Shown here piece by piece: positions 22,350 to 34,367 of a DNA stretch of 64,000 bases (positions within the stretch are counted from its first letter, which is position 1; each line of letters opens with the position of its first letter). The position numbers and the translations under genes were made by a program. Source of the DNA: Hygrophila difformis (lineage: Eukaryota > Streptophyta > Magnoliopsida > Lamiales > Acanthaceae). The stretch covers positions 48,633,175 to 48,697,174 of the forward strand of contig JAOANR010000003.1 in the NCBI GenBank assembly GCA_030278955.1, read 5' to 3'. The notes below the pieces were generated by a model that had not been told where the DNA came from, did not search any database, and saw only the letters and a list, made by a program, of their open reading frames with translations.

Positions 22350-22853
22350 TGAGTTGACTCCCGTCAACACTCAGATTTCAGAATTTTTAAAATTCTGCGG
22401 ACTGGGCCCGAGTAGATGAAATTGGGCCTCAGTTGGTTTTATTTATTTTGGACTCAGAAAATTTTTGTCCAAAATATTTTTATGTTATGATAGGCTGAAT
22501 TAATAAAGTCCTACTTGCTTAAAATAGGTTAGATTAATTCCACTTGTTTGCAGAAATTATTCCGGATTTTAAACTGCTTTTAATTTTTGGAATTATTTTC
22601 TTAAATTCATGGGATTAATCCAACCGGGAACCTGGTTTTTCTGTTGTATTTTTCTGCTCCTTCTTTTTGGTGGTTCCATGGTTTCTGCAAGACAAATAAA
22701 TTACCCATGTTAGATTTTCTCCAATTATCAACATCCTCACATTTAGAGTCTTAGTACTCTAAATGTTTAATTGACTTTTGGATACTTTCTGTTTTTGAAT
22801 TAAAACAATGCATCAATACATGAAATGAATTTTTTATAATTTTAATGCTGTTT
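22350..22853 (-). other. LTR-end-like junction and pol 3' spacer
   Basis: Non-coding. At 22725-22744 the sequence ATTATCAACATCCTCACATT repeats the junction between LTR end and purine tract at 18240-18260. It is followed by an inverted repeat, ATTTAGAGT facing ACTCTAAAT, at 22741-22764. This ends about 90 bp from the pol stop. It suggests that a diverged LTR end (U3) was placed after pol. Confidence 0.5.
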
Positions 22854-24080
22854 TTATTGAATATAAGCCGGGTCTGCCACTGCTTGGCTTTCTTTCTCCG
22901 GATCGTAGTGTCCTATGTATTCCTTCAAACGTTGTCCATTTACCACCTGATTTCCCTTTTCAGTTCGGATCTTGACTGCACCGTTCTCAAACACCTCCAA
23001 CACCTCATATGGCCCTTCCCATCTGGATCTTAGCTTTCCGGGGAACAGCTTCAACCTAGTATTAAACAACAAGACATTTTGGCCAACATAGAAGTGTTTA
23101 GGCTTAATCCGGCGATCGTGCAACTTCTGGGTCCGCTCTTTGTAAATCCTTGAGCTTTCATAAGCTTGCGCACGTATTTCCTCAATTTCATTGAGGTCCA
23201 ACTTGCGTTTGCCCTGAGTAACTCTTGGATCAAAATTAAGCGTTTTTACGGCCCAGTAAGCTTTATGCTCTAGTTCTACGGGCAGGTGACAGGCTTTTCC
23301 GAAGACAAGCCTATAAGGGGACATCCCGATGGGAGTCTTGAATGCAGTGCGGTATGCCCATAGAGCATCATTGAGCTTACGTGCCCAATCCTTACGGGTT
23401 ATCCCAACCGTGGCTTCGAGTATATGTTTGATCTCGCAATTCGATACCTCGACTTGTCCACTAGTTTGAGGATGATAAGGCGTGCCTATCTTATGGAGGA
23501 TTCCAGTTTTTATCATAAGGTTCTCAAAGGATTTATTAACAAAATGTGTTCCTCCATCAGATATTATCACCCTAGGTATGCCAAATCGGTTAAAAATGTT
23601 GTTCTTGAGGAACTTGATGACTTGGCTACCATCATTGGTTGGTAATGCGACAGCTTCTACCCGTTTGGACACGTAATCGACAGCTACCACGATATAGTAG
23701 TTTCCACCAGATGGTGGGAACGGTCCCATGAAGTCAATGCCCCATACATCAAAGATCTTAGGTGCGAGAATCCCCTTTTGAGGCATCTCATCCCTCTTGG
23801 AGATGTTTCCTAATCTTTGGCACCTGTCGCAGGCTTTTACATACACCTTGCAGTCCTCATAAATAGTAGGCCAGAAAAAGCCACACTTGAGTACCTTGTG
23901 GGCAGTTCGAGTGGGACCGTGATGACCTCCATATTCAGATTCATGGCATTTCTTGGTGATCTGGTAAGCCTCAGACTCAGTCACACACCGTCTGATTATT
24001 GAATCAGCGTAGTGTTTGAACAAGAAGGGATCTTCCCAGAAGTAGTTTACTACTTCTTTGAAGAATTTTGCCCTTTTGTA
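22854..24080 (-). pseudogene. Element B integrase
   Basis: Integrase of an Athila-lineage Ty3/gypsy element. The zinc-binding region has [12 protein letters not shown] and [13 protein letters not shown]. The catalytic core has the DDE residues in [21 protein letters not shown] and GQVEVSN. The C-terminal domain contains [10 protein letters not shown] (GPY/F-type module). It is in the same frame as gag, PR and RT-RH, separated from RT-RH by one TAA at 24081-24083 just before this segment. All catalytic residues are present, so only the upstream stops prevent a full polyprotein. It ends at a natural TAA at 22854-22856. Confidence 0.9.
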
Positions 24081-25487
24081 TTAATGCTGGAATGGTGGAA
24101 CTATCCCACATGCTAAAAAGTTAGCAATGTCGGAGAACCATGAACACGCTTGATCATGCAAATGCAGAGCGAACAACTGTTCATCCGGAAACTCTTCATT
24201 AACGGCTTTGTCATTTTTATCATTTTCTAATCGAGATAAGTGATCAGCAGCACCATTATCTCGACCTCGCCTATCTTTTATTACAATGTCAAACTCCTGC
24301 AACAACAGCACCCACCTGATTAAACGAGGCTTTGCATCTTGCTTGCTAAACAAGTATCTGAGTGCACTATGGTCAGTGTACACTACAGTCTTTGTCCCAA
24401 TCAGATATTGTCTGAACTTATCAAATGCAAAGACTACAACATACATCTCTTTTTCTGTAGTGGTGTAGTTTATTTGGGCTTCATTCAAGGCATGACTTGC
24501 GTAATGAATCACACAATGTCTCCCATCCTTATGTTGCCCTAAAACTGCACCTACTGCAAGACCACTTGCATCACACATTACCTCGAATGGCAGTGACCAA
24601 TCGGGTGGCTGCACAATTGGAGCAGAAGCTAACATTGTTTTGAGCGTGTCAAAGGCTTGGACACACGCTTCACTTATTACAAAAGGATTTTCTTTACAAA
24701 GAAGGTTAGTGAGCGGCTTGGCAATTTTAGAGAAATCCTTAATGAATCTCCGGTAAAAACCGGCATGCCCTAAGAAGCTTCTAACCGACTTGATAGAGTT
24801 GGGGAGAGGGAGATTGGAAATGATGGAGACCTTGGCTGGATCGACCTCAATGCCTGCACGTGAAATGCGATGACCTAACACTATGCCCTCAGTGACCATA
24901 AAATGGCACTTTTCCCAGTTTAAAACCAAGTCAGTATCCTCGCATCTCTTTAAAATTTTAGCAAGATTGGTCAGACATTCTTCAAACGTATCTCCATATA
25001 CAGAGAAGTCATCCATGAAAACTTCAATGCACTTTTCGATAAATTCGGAAAATATAGACATCATGCAACGTTGAAAAGTGGCAGGTGCATTACACAAACC
25101 AAAAGGCATGCGCCTATAGGCAAAAGTGCCATAGGGGCATGTAAAAGTTGTTTTTTCGTGATCCTCACTGGCGATCACTATTTGATTATAACCTGAATAA
25201 CCATCTAAAAAGCAATAAAACTCCCTTCCCGCCAACCGTTCAAACATTTGATCGATGAAAGGTAAAGGGAAATGGTCCTTACGAGTGGCTTCGTTCAACT
25301 TCCGGTAGTCTATGCAGACTCTCCATCCGGTGACCGGCCGTGTGGCAATTTCCTCCCCTTGTTCATTCTTGGTTATGCACATCCCACCCCGCTTGGGAAC
25401 AGCCTGCACAGGACTGACCCATTTGCTGTCAGAAATTGGGTATATAATACCGGCATCTAACAGCTTGATTACTTCCTTTCTTACCAC
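24081..25487 (-). pseudogene. Element B reverse transcriptase-RNase H
   Basis: Athila-type RT with [17 protein letters not shown] near the N-terminus, [22 protein letters not shown] (first catalytic Asp), [13 protein letters not shown] and the FMDD catalytic box. RNase H follows with CDASG, TEKEM and TDHSAL, giving the D-E-D residues. The TAA at 25488-25490 precedes this segment, where related elements have a Glu codon, and a second TAA ends it at 24081-24083. No frameshift. Function in the family: cDNA synthesis from element RNA and removal of the RNA strand, inside the particle. Confidence 0.92.
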
Positions 25488-27098
25488 TTATTGCATGGGT
25501 GGGTTTAATCTTCGTTGGGGCTGGCGTGAAGGCTTGAAATTCTCCTCCATTAAAATCATGTGCATACAAACAGAAGGGCTTATTCCTTTGATATCAGAAA
25601 TGGTCCAACCGATTGCACGCACATATGTTTTAAGCACTCCCACCAGAGCATTTTCTTGATCTTGTGTTAGCTTAGCTGACACAATTACCGATAATTTTTT
25701 ATGTTCTGCGAGAAACGCATACTTAAGATGTTCCGGTAAAACTTTTAGTTCAAGTTCTGGTGGGCATTCCACTGAAGGAAGTAATTTGCGAGAATTAGAT
25801 GGGGGAAATTCAGATTTACCTGTCGGATCCTGCATCAGCACAGAATCCGCCTCCTCTTGGTCGGCGTCGTCATGGAACTCGGCGCCGTCAAATTCCTCCA
25901 AATCCCCAGTCTCGGGATCGGCGAAATGGACGGCGCTGCAGTCTTCGTGCTCCTCGCCAGCAGGCTTCAGTACCTGCTTTGAATAGTCATCATCCATCAT
26001 CATTACAATCCCATTGTCAGAGTCTAGCTTTCTCTCTCTCCTACAATCTATTACATCAAGTGTGGAACAAGTTCCCTCATGCGGAAACCTCTGCAGCTTG
26101 CCCATGTTGAAATTCAGCTCTTCTTCTCCAACACAGAGCTTGATTTGATTTAAACGTGCATCTATCAGTGCACCGCCCGTTGAAAGGAAGGGGCGGCCTA
26201 GGATCAGTGGCATCTCATAGTCTTCTTCTATGTCAAGAATGATGAAATCGACAGGAAAGAGTATTCCTCCCGTCTTGACAATCACATCCTTCGGTATCCC
26301 AACGGGATGAGTGATTGACCGGTCTGCCAGTTGTAGTTTCATTGTAACCGGCTCAATTACTCCCAAGTGAAGACGTTTTGCCATGGCGAGTGGCATAACG
26401 TTGATGCTCGACCCCAAGTCGCATAGTCCCTTTCCGACACTTGTCTTTCCGATGTGGACTGGCAGTGTGATACAGCCTGGGTCCTCCTTCTTCTCGGGTA
26501 GCACTCTCTGGATTATGGCACTGCAGCTGCTGTTTACAACCACCACTTCATCCTGGTCGAATTTCCTTTTCCCTGAAATAATTTCTTTAAGAAATTTAGC
26601 ATAGACGGGCATTTCTGAAATCATTTCGACCAAGGGAATAGTGATCTCAACAGCTTTCAATCTTTCCAGAAATTTCTTGAATTTAAGATCCTGTTCCTTA
26701 TTTTTAAGACGCGCAGGGTATGGCACCCTTGGCATATACTTATTATCATCTAAATGTTTTTGCGGTGAGGGGTCAGAAATTGTACCTTCACCTTTACCAT
26801 TTTTAGCCTTGGCTTCTGCAGCTTCAGTCTGCAAATTGGCTGTTTCTATTTCTGCATCATCTGCTTCTTCATCAGCAGCATTGTCCTTCCCAGATTCATT
26901 TCCTTTTCCCACATCATCCTTTCCTTTCGGTCCAGCAAATGTTTTTCCAGATTTCAAAGTTATTGCCTTGCACTGTGGGTTTTTCTCTGCTGCGCTTGGC
27001 AATGCTCCTTTATCCCGTTTTTGCAATTCACTGGCCATTTGAGTCACTTGGGTCTCCACATTTCTGATGGAGGCCTGCAACTGTGTGTTAATCTCCTT
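25488..27098 (-). pseudogene. Element B gag-pol linker and aspartic protease
   Basis: In frame with gag across the TAA at 27099-27101. First a charged linker (about 130 residues, Lys/Glu/Asp-rich), then the proline-containing YMPRVPYPARLKN block typical of Athila, then the protease with active-site GLCDLGSSINVMP and the PLILGRPFLSTGGALID motif. An acidic stretch and LELKVLPEHLKYAFL follow as the linker to RT. It ends at the TAA at 25488-25490. All family landmarks are present, and the segment is open over its whole length. Confidence 0.9.
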
Positions 27099-28847
27099 TT
27101 AACTTGTGATAAAATCAGTCATCAAATTTTCCAGCCTTGATGGGGGCTTTTGGTTTTGATTCTGATTCTGGTTCCATTGGCCCTGATTAGGTATGAACTG
27201 TAGCTGGGGCTGGAATTTCTGGAAATTTTGGCTAGGCAGCTGGAAATTTTGCTGGGGCCTTTGTTGGATTTGAGGCTGAAAGTTTTGGTTTTGGTTTTGA
27301 AAATTTTGTCCTCTGTTCTGATTAAATCCTTGATTCTGCTGAGGGTTGAACTGTTGTGGCTTGTTCAGAATGTGGGAGTTGAGGGCATTGTTGTTGGAAT
27401 ATGACAAATTCGGGTGACTGTTTGGGAAAGCCCCTGCAAAATTACAGCTTTCAGATACGACTTGTTCACATGTGTCAGTTGCATGAGCACCCTGGCACAG
27501 TCCACAAATCATATCTGTTTGCTGTCCTTGAGCAGAGCTGCCGGCCCCTTGGTTTACAGACAATGCCGCCACTTGCTCTTGCAGCTTCTCAATATCTGTC
27601 TTCTCCGCTGTACGTACAGCACAAAGTCCACGGGGAGGGGTATCATTAGTGCTCTCATCATTCAATCCGGACCTATTCACACTCACTGTTTCAATTTTGG
27701 CCCATGCTTGATCCATAGGCATGTGCAACAGGTGTTGCCCTCCCGCAGCATCTAACATATGCTTCCATGCGTGTGTCAGCCCATTGTAAAACTTTCTCAA
27801 CTGTTCCCATCCCTGAAAACCGCGCTGAGGAAATTTTCTCAACAGATTCATAAACCTCTCCTTTGCATCATACAACGATTCTTTAGGCCTCATCTTAAAC
27901 TCAGAGATCTTCGACCTTTCTTCATCTACCTTCCATTCCGGAAAGTATTTTACCAAGAAATTCCTTACAATATCCTCCCATGTGCTCCTTTGGTTTACTG
28001 GCAATGATTTGTACCAGGTTTTTGCTCCACTACACAATGAGAACGGGAACAACATCATCCTAATGGTGTTCTGAGAAACGCCCTGATTCTTGATCGTGTT
28101 GCAGAGTTCCAAGAATTTCGCCAAGTGATCATGTGGATCTTCGTGATTGGCCCCTGCAAATTGGCTATTCTGTACCAAGTTGATCAAAACAGGCTTGAGT
28201 TCGAAGTTCCTGGCTACAATTGGTGCTCTGCCTGGCACGTTCAAGTATGGTTCTATGATTGGATGCATGTAATTAGCAGCAGCAGGCTGCTGATTGTTTC
28301 CTGGGCCTCCTTGATATTGTCCCTGATATTGTCCTTGGTATTGGTCATGTGGGTTGAAGTTCTGGTTGGGATAGAAATTTCTCGGATCATTGTGATCTTG
28401 CGGGTTTGGATTATACTGGATTGGATTGAACTGGTTGGGATTCTGATACTGCTGATTCTGGAAGTTAGGGTCATTTTGGAAATTTTGGTTATTGGGGTTG
28501 TTTTGGGGGTTTTGGTGGTTTGGTGGAGGCACTTCGAAGGGTTGTTGCTCGAGATTTGGGGGGTTTCCACCTCCCTGTATGATCTGAGCAGGGGGATCCT
28601 CCAAGTTTTCGTCATCAACGTCTTCTGGGTCCTCTTGGATATTTTGAAGTGGTGGGTTAGGTGGTATGATTAGGGGAATGCTGTGGTTATCCCGCATGTC
28701 TGAGATGTCACTACTTGTTCTTGGAGAGAGTAGTGCTTGTCTTTCCCGTTCTTTTCTTTGCTTAGCCTCTGCCCTCAGACGACGAGTTGTTTTCTCGATC
28801 TCTGCGTTGAACGGGATTTCGGCTGGGGTCTCCTTTCTCTTTTGCAT
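27099..28847 (-). pseudogene. Element B gag
   Basis: A 582-codon Athila-type gag from an ATG at 28847. The N-terminus is basic and Arg/Glu-rich. A long Asn/Gln/Pro-rich region follows (about residues 75-195, with NFYPNQNFNPHDQYQGQYQG-like repeats). The capsid-like domain (ELKPVLINLVQ, HEDPHDHLAKFLELC, MMLFPFSLCSGAKTWY, VKYFPEWK) spans about residues 215-375. One Cys-rich motif (CGLCQGAHATDTC, C-x2-C-x4-H-x4-C) is a zinc knuckle, followed by another Asn/Gln/Phe-rich tail. It is listed as broken because the frame continues into pol past a single TAA at 27099-27101; a separate gag with this stop is possible. Confidence 0.9.
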
Positions 28848-28985
28848 AGAACAACAGTCTCAGCTATGACAGTACCTACATATTCCCCAGGTTAGAATTG
28901 GTTCGATCGTGTATACATATTTATAGCTATAAGCTAACTATGAGCAATCAGGAATGTAATTCTCTAATAAAACGGCGCTGCATCC
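28848..28985 (-). other. Element B 5' untranslated leader
   Basis: A 138-bp leader between the primer-binding site and the gag ATG. No ORF. Short for an element with LTRs of 4.5 kb. Confidence 0.6.
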
Positions 28986-29003
28986 TCTCCGGCAACGGCG
29001 CCA
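28986..29003 (-). other. Primer-binding site of element B, tRNA-Asp type
   Basis: On the minus strand TGGCGCCGTTGCCGGAGA, directly against the 5' LTR. It matches the tRNA-Asp primer site used by Athila-lineage elements (TGGCGCCGTTGCCGGGGA) with one difference. This fixes element orientation and the LTR boundary. Confidence 0.9.
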
Positions 29004-31687
29004 TGAAACTTTTGACAAATTTCCTACACGAGTATTTTACAAAATATCAAATTTGAATTTATTAAATGAAAAGAGTTATGATTTATGGGAAAGGGTTTAA
29101 GGATATATTTCACTTTTTATTACTCATGTGGGAGACTTTGATTTCCAATGGCACTATGAAACTCCCCGACATGAAACTTTTAACAATTTCTTGCTATGAA
29201 GATTCCTTGCCCTGAAACTTTTGACAAGTTCTCACTATATGAGTATTTTCTGAAAAATAAAAATCCCGGTTTTCAATTTTATTTAATGAAACCAATTTAT
29301 GAAGATGGAGTTGGGATTAGGGATATATTTATAGGTTGTCACGTTTTTATTTACTCGTGTTAAGAAATTGTGCCCCCGAAAGCTCACGGAGTCAAAAATT
29401 GCAGTAATTTATAGTAAGACCGGATCGTTCACTGGAGGATGTGTGACAGAAGCAGGCCCCACGTCGTTTTACTAGATTTTCCACTCGTATTGCTCAAATC
29501 AGTTTTGAAGTTGGACCAACAACTACATAACTGAATTTAATCTATACTATGAAAACAGTTAAATAAGCTAAAGGACATGCTAATATTGAATCTAAAGGGC
29601 AGATGGAAATAATTCCACAAAAACAATAAAAACTGTAAATCTAAGCTGTAGTATCTATGAAGCTGATTCAAAATGATGACAGAATGGACAGGGAGAAAAG
29701 AATAAAGATTGGACAAGGTTTAGATAAAACATAATTAAACTTCTATTTTTATACAAAGATCTTTGTTTGGGATAATCCTGTCAGAAAGCTAATTCTCATG
29801 CTCTCAGCACCATGTTCCCTTTAACAGACAGGTAGTTACAGTGTGAGTTTACATGTTCTTAAGACCACAAGTTCTAAAATACCACAGATTCATAACTGCC
29901 CCGGCCAGGGTATGATATTTCATCTGTGGTGGTCAAGCAACACCTGACAAGTCATTAGTTGAATTGCCAAGTACTGCTATCATTCCCCCGCGTCACATCC
30001 AAAGTTTCTAATCAAACCCTGAACTATCCCTTAACTCTCAGTCCTAGTAACAGTTAGAAGATCTAGAGACACATCCGAGTGACCTCTACGAAAGCAATTA
30101 AAAGAAAGCAGTAAAGAAAGCATTTAAAATCCTATCACTCGGAAGTTTCAAAAGCTTCGTACTGGTAGTAAAAGAAAGCCCACAGTCAGGATGACCGGAT
30201 GTGGATCAAGAATTTCCGAATCTCGGTGAACCGCTCGCAGTGTTCACTTCCTTCCGGGTGGTTATGAGATACAAACTAATGAAACGAACTAATAGATTAG
30301 TTCGTTCCGGATGCACTCACTCAGGACTCAAAAATAGGCTTTGGCAGAAGAGGATAGCAGTTGAAAGGAACTCAACCCTATCTTAGAAAATAACCAAGGC
30401 CTACGTGTTGTTCCTCTAGTATTATCTATCTCACTGTATTTGAATCCAAGTGGATCCCATCTCGGTGTGATAGTTAAAACTAAATTCCCAACACATAGCA
30501 ATTTCGGAAAATAATAAATGTGAAAACCATTCCCTAAACAGGTACTAGACTCTCAATAAGAACACAGACCCTTTCGGTCTAGAAGAGACCTAATCACTGA
30601 CTCTGCTTCTAATTTCCCAAAAATTAACCCTTGACAGAATATGAACTAGACATAACTGAGGAATTTATCCCTTACTCAAATCCGGATTTTATAAATGAAT
30701 TTTTGTTGGAAGTTTAATATGCGGTATCTATTTTAAATTCAAACTTCTAATGTCCAAGGGAAGGATCCCAAAATATTATGGACCACAGTAGTTACATAAT
30801 AATATCATGCATAAAGATATATGGAAGTGTAAATTAATCAACCCAAAATATAATGGTGGGTTTAAACAGAACACGTGACACAGAATGAGGTAGCCGTGAG
30901 GCCAAAAGGGTGGCAGAGTAATTAGGTGGAATACAAACATCTAATTTCCAACTTCCCAACCACTCGGATGGAGCGAATTTAGAAAGCAGAAGCCCTAAAA
31001 TGGTAGTGTCGCTACCAGTTGGGCCCTTACTGTCTGCTAATTCTGATAAAACCTACATGCTTCCTTTCAGCAATATTCGTTTGCTAATATTGACAGATAT
31101 TAATCAACTTATATTACAGATTGGAATTTGGGTTTGGAAATTAAGGTAAAAAGAATAAAACTGTATTTGGACAATAATTAACCGAGTGGCTACTTCATTT
31201 CCCGGTGAAAGGACCGTTCGCCTGACCTCGTTAGTCATTATCCAAACCATGCAAAATAACAAACAGTAATTAATATACAGATTACGGGCTACTTCATTTC
31301 CCGGTGAAGGGACCGTTCGCCGACATTATTCTGTAATATCCCTCACTGTTTGTTCATACATCACGAAAAGGATAAAATAAAATAGAAATAAAGACAGTGC
31401 CTTGTATGAGAGACATTGGTTTCTCATGCAAGATTATGGAATCAATCCATAATTAATGTCTTAAATAATCCTTCACACCATAATCAATTACAGTCTGGAT
31501 TATCTACTTAAGGCATTAAGGTTTTGTTTATAGAAAAATATTTTAGGGAGAATTGAACAAAGATCCTTCAATCAAGGTAATTATCAATCTCAATCATTGC
31601 TAATTATGATCTTTAATTATTGACTTAAGGGTTCAATTAATTAATGAAGAAACTGGAGAAATGGAAAATTTGGCAGAGACTGCCAAT

Positions 31688-32329
31688 CACGACGCTAAAC
31701 AGATGTTACGACGCTATCCTAAGACAGCGTCGTGGGGATAGCGTCGTCATGGATTGGTGATAGAGGTAAATTTTTGGTGTTTAAAGAGTTTATGTACGAC
31801 GCTAAACATGATTACGATGCTATCCTAAGGTAGTGTCGTAGTGTTGATGTCGTGCATGGGAGTTTAGAATTGAGGTGCTACGGCGCTATGCATGTCCTAC
31901 GACGTTAAACGTGGTTTACGTCGTAAAGTCCAGCGTCGTAGTGAGGAGAGATGGTTTTGAAAGAGAAAGAAGTGCTATGACGCTATACACTAAATTACGA
32001 CGCTATCCTAGGATAGTGTCGTAGGTGTAGCGTCGTAGGTGAATTTTCTGAAGAGTTAGAAAAAGGGGAAGTTACGACGTTATGCACTAAATTACGACGC
32101 TATCCTAGGACAGTGTCGTGGTCATAGCGTCGTAAATAGGTTTTTATGAAAATGAAGAGTTTTGGGGTCCTACGACCCTAGACAAACATTATGACGCTAT
32201 GAAAGGGTAGCGTCGTAGGTCTAGTGCCGTAGGGCAAAATTTTGTTTAAACTCTGAAGTAACTACGACGTCTAACCCTGCCCTACGTCGCCATCAGTGGA
32301 TAGCGTCGTAGGGCAGTTAGCGTCGTAGC
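31688..32329. repeat. Nested-palindrome array 1, right B LTR
   Basis: Counterpart of 16391-17002 with seven units, the last one complete (TACGACGTC..., CCTACGTCGC, GGATAGCGTCGTAGG, AGCGTCGTAG; 32260-32329). It retains several cognate arms that have decayed in the left copy (for example AGCGTCGTGG at 31727), and the reverse also occurs. The array therefore predates B's insertion. Confidence 0.9.
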
Positions 32330-32963
32330 TAACTCAGTTTGTGTTGTTGGTCGGGTAATGCAATCTCTACGATTGCAAACCCTGTTTTCAAGTTCATGGT
32401 TCATCAATGCGAGAACAACAGTGAAATAAGAGGAAAACAGTAGCCAAAATGCACAAAAACATGATAAAATAAGCTAAAAACACACACCCATGAACCACAA
32501 ACCCAAATGAAGGTTTTCAACATAGAAACATGCATAAGAACCCAAAAAGAAAGAGAAGACAGAAAACCCATTTGCAAGAGAGAATAAAATGACCAAATGA
32601 TCATTAAACCAAAAACAAAGCAAAAAGATCCATGGAATCATTTCCATTTCATGTTTTTGGGACTCTTTAAAGCTTAACTTCCCATTTTTCATAAAATGGT
32701 TTGATAATACCCATCATTTGGGCATTTCAAACCTAAATAAGAGTTTAACAAAACTGGAAATAAAGGAAAACAATGGCTATCCTACTGGAAACACCAAAGT
32801 AACACTAATCTATGCAATAATTTAAACTAAACTAGATGCATAAAATAAATAATACATAAAAATAAAACTAACTACTCTAATTAACCTACACTATTCTCAA
32901 GAACTCCAGCTGCCTTCAAGTTTGGAATGTAGTCAAGTGACAAGACTAGGGGGTCATCACCTC

Positions 32964-32971
32964 TATATATA
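32964..32971 (-). promoter_or_regulatory. Candidate TATA box of the active-side (5') LTR of B
   Basis: TATATATA within CTATATATAGGCGAGAAA (plus strand). It is about 610 bp into the LTR on the minus strand, immediately after palindrome array 2 (33031-33293). The position fits the U3/R border. Confidence 0.5.
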
Positions 32972-33030
32972 GGCGAGAAACCCTAGGCCCATGGGCCCCC
33001 AGGCCCTTGAATTTGAATTCTGCAGCTTGG

Positions 33031-33293
33031 TACGACGCTACACATGGCTTCGTCGCTATCTTCATTACGACGCTATGGGTACTGCGCCGTAGTCTTCCAT
33101 CTCAAAACACTCTGTCTCTAAATGGACAGCTTACGACGCAGTCCACTGCTACGTCGCTACACTTGAGTACGACGCTATGCTGGCTCAGTGTCGTAGTTCT
33201 TCCTTCAGAATTCTGTCTCCATTTCTGCCTGCGACGCTACCCTCGACCACAACGCTATACATGCTCAGCGTCGTAGTTGTAGCTAGCGTCGTA
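33031..33293. repeat. Nested-palindrome array 2, right B LTR
   Basis: Three units matching 17695-17960, with arms such as TACGACGCTATG and CAGCGTCGTAG. On the minus strand it lies within the first 550 bp of the LTR, upstream of the candidate TATA box. Confidence 0.85.
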
Positions 33294-33584
33294 ATTTCCT
33301 GGAAATATCAAATTTTTGTGGGTTTTCATTTCTTTTCCCATCTTTTTGTTTCCTTTTTCTTTTCTTTTCTTTTTCTCATGTTTTTGGATTTTTCTAGCAT
33401 AAATGTGTAACAAATTACATATTTATGCATTTTACATACCAGCTCAATATTTTTACAAATATGCATAAATCAGTCTGATTCTACTGCTTTCTTATTTAAT
33501 ATAAGACCGGAATGCAATCAAATGCCCGTTTCAGACACGGAAATTGATTGAAAATAATGGATATTTCTGGCCATTATCATTAAG

Positions 33585-33632
33585 AAACTGATTTTATTCG
33601 TTTGGACGCCGATGAAAATCTCGGGTATTACA
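33585..33632 (-). repeat. Family A LTR copy 3, 5' end
   Basis: The displaced 5' end of the LTR at 11770-13703. It finishes with CTCGGGTATTACA, identical to the end at 2666 and the inverse of the start at 3690. With element B and one TTAAG removed, the two parts join without loss. Confidence 0.85.
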
Positions 33633-34339
33633 ATTAATATGTTCTATGTACAAATTGTCATGTTTACATTGTTCTGCATAATATGAATGTTGGGATCTAA
33701 TTTGTATGATTTCTGCTTTGCTAAATCGGGAGATAAAAAGCAGAAATTAGATTTTAGTACCGGTCTTGGGAATAAATCACATTAAAAATGGATTCTGGCA
33801 TATACACGCTGATTTGGGAAATAAAATGTGTCATATGATCACTATAGAAAAATTTGTATGCTTGAGAAAGACTCAAATTTATGCCTGCAGAATGTTAGAT
33901 GCGATAATTTGCTTCCATGAAGTCTGTTTATACAAAATATGAAAATTAGGAAATTGCACATTTTTAATCTTTATAAAATCATTAATTATGCTGAAATTGA
34001 TCTTTTTAGATATTGGAAAATGCTAAATCATTATGTAATTTCACTTATATATAAAGATGGCATGTTCTAAATCATTACCAGCATATATTTTACTTTTATT
34101 TTTATTATTTTAAATTTTTAATCTGCTTTATATTTATTTTTATTGCTGTCATCTTATTTCAATCATCTCTTTTTTAAAATATAATATATATTAATAAACT
34201 GAAAACAATTAAAATATTCTCCAAAATGAATTAATATTCTGAAATGCCCTTGGATTCGACTAAGTTATTCACCGGTTTTTATTACTTGATGACAACCATC
34301 CGCTTGTGGTTAAAAATGAGTAGTAAAAATTATTCATCA
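33633..34339 (+). repeat. Old LTR fragment related to element C's LTR
   Basis: About 700 bp that match, in reverse complement and with clear divergence, the first 0.7 kb of the LTR at 50529. Examples are CAGCGTGT / ACACGCTGATTTGGGAAA near 33807, ACCGGTCTTGGGAATAAAT near 33760, and the CATCCGCTTGTGG...ATTCATCA end at 34339. No primer site follows, so it is a truncated or solo remnant of an older relative. It is bounded on the left by family-A LTR copy 3. Confidence 0.75.
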
Positions 34340-34367
34340 ACTTCCACGAATTCTTTGGATTTCCTCT

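Larger units (their letters stand above)
13704..33579 (-). mobile_element. Athila-like LTR retrotransposon B, full length
   Basis: A 19,876-bp element with 4543-bp and 4576-bp LTRs, TG...CA ends (TGAAAC...TTATCA) and a perfect 5-bp target duplication TTAAG (13699-13703 and 33580-33584). It reads on the minus strand: 5' LTR 29004-33579, tRNA-Asp-type primer site, gag-pol 28847-22854, a 4.6-kb 3' region with an F-box-like ORF, purine tract, 3' LTR 13704-18246. Gag and pol sequences and the primer site place it in the Athila lineage. The LTRs differ at about 12 of the first 460 bp by eye, roughly 2.6%. It is inserted in family-A LTR copy 3. Confidence 0.95.
29004..33579 (-). repeat. 5' LTR of element B
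   Basis: The right copy of B's LTR, 4576 bp, starting on the minus strand at 33579 (TGATAATGGCC). It carries the same paired direct repeat (about 31187-31320), palindrome arrays and TATA-like box as the left LTR. It is collinear with 13704-18246 apart from small indels and an extra 45-bp segment in the last unit of the first array. Confidence 0.95.

Noticed and set aside
28125..28673. 182-codon plus-strand ORF, hydrophobic, overlapping B gag.
   Set aside because: Antisense reading of the Asn/Gln/Pro-rich part of gag; strings of Ile, Leu and Val are expected from that composition.
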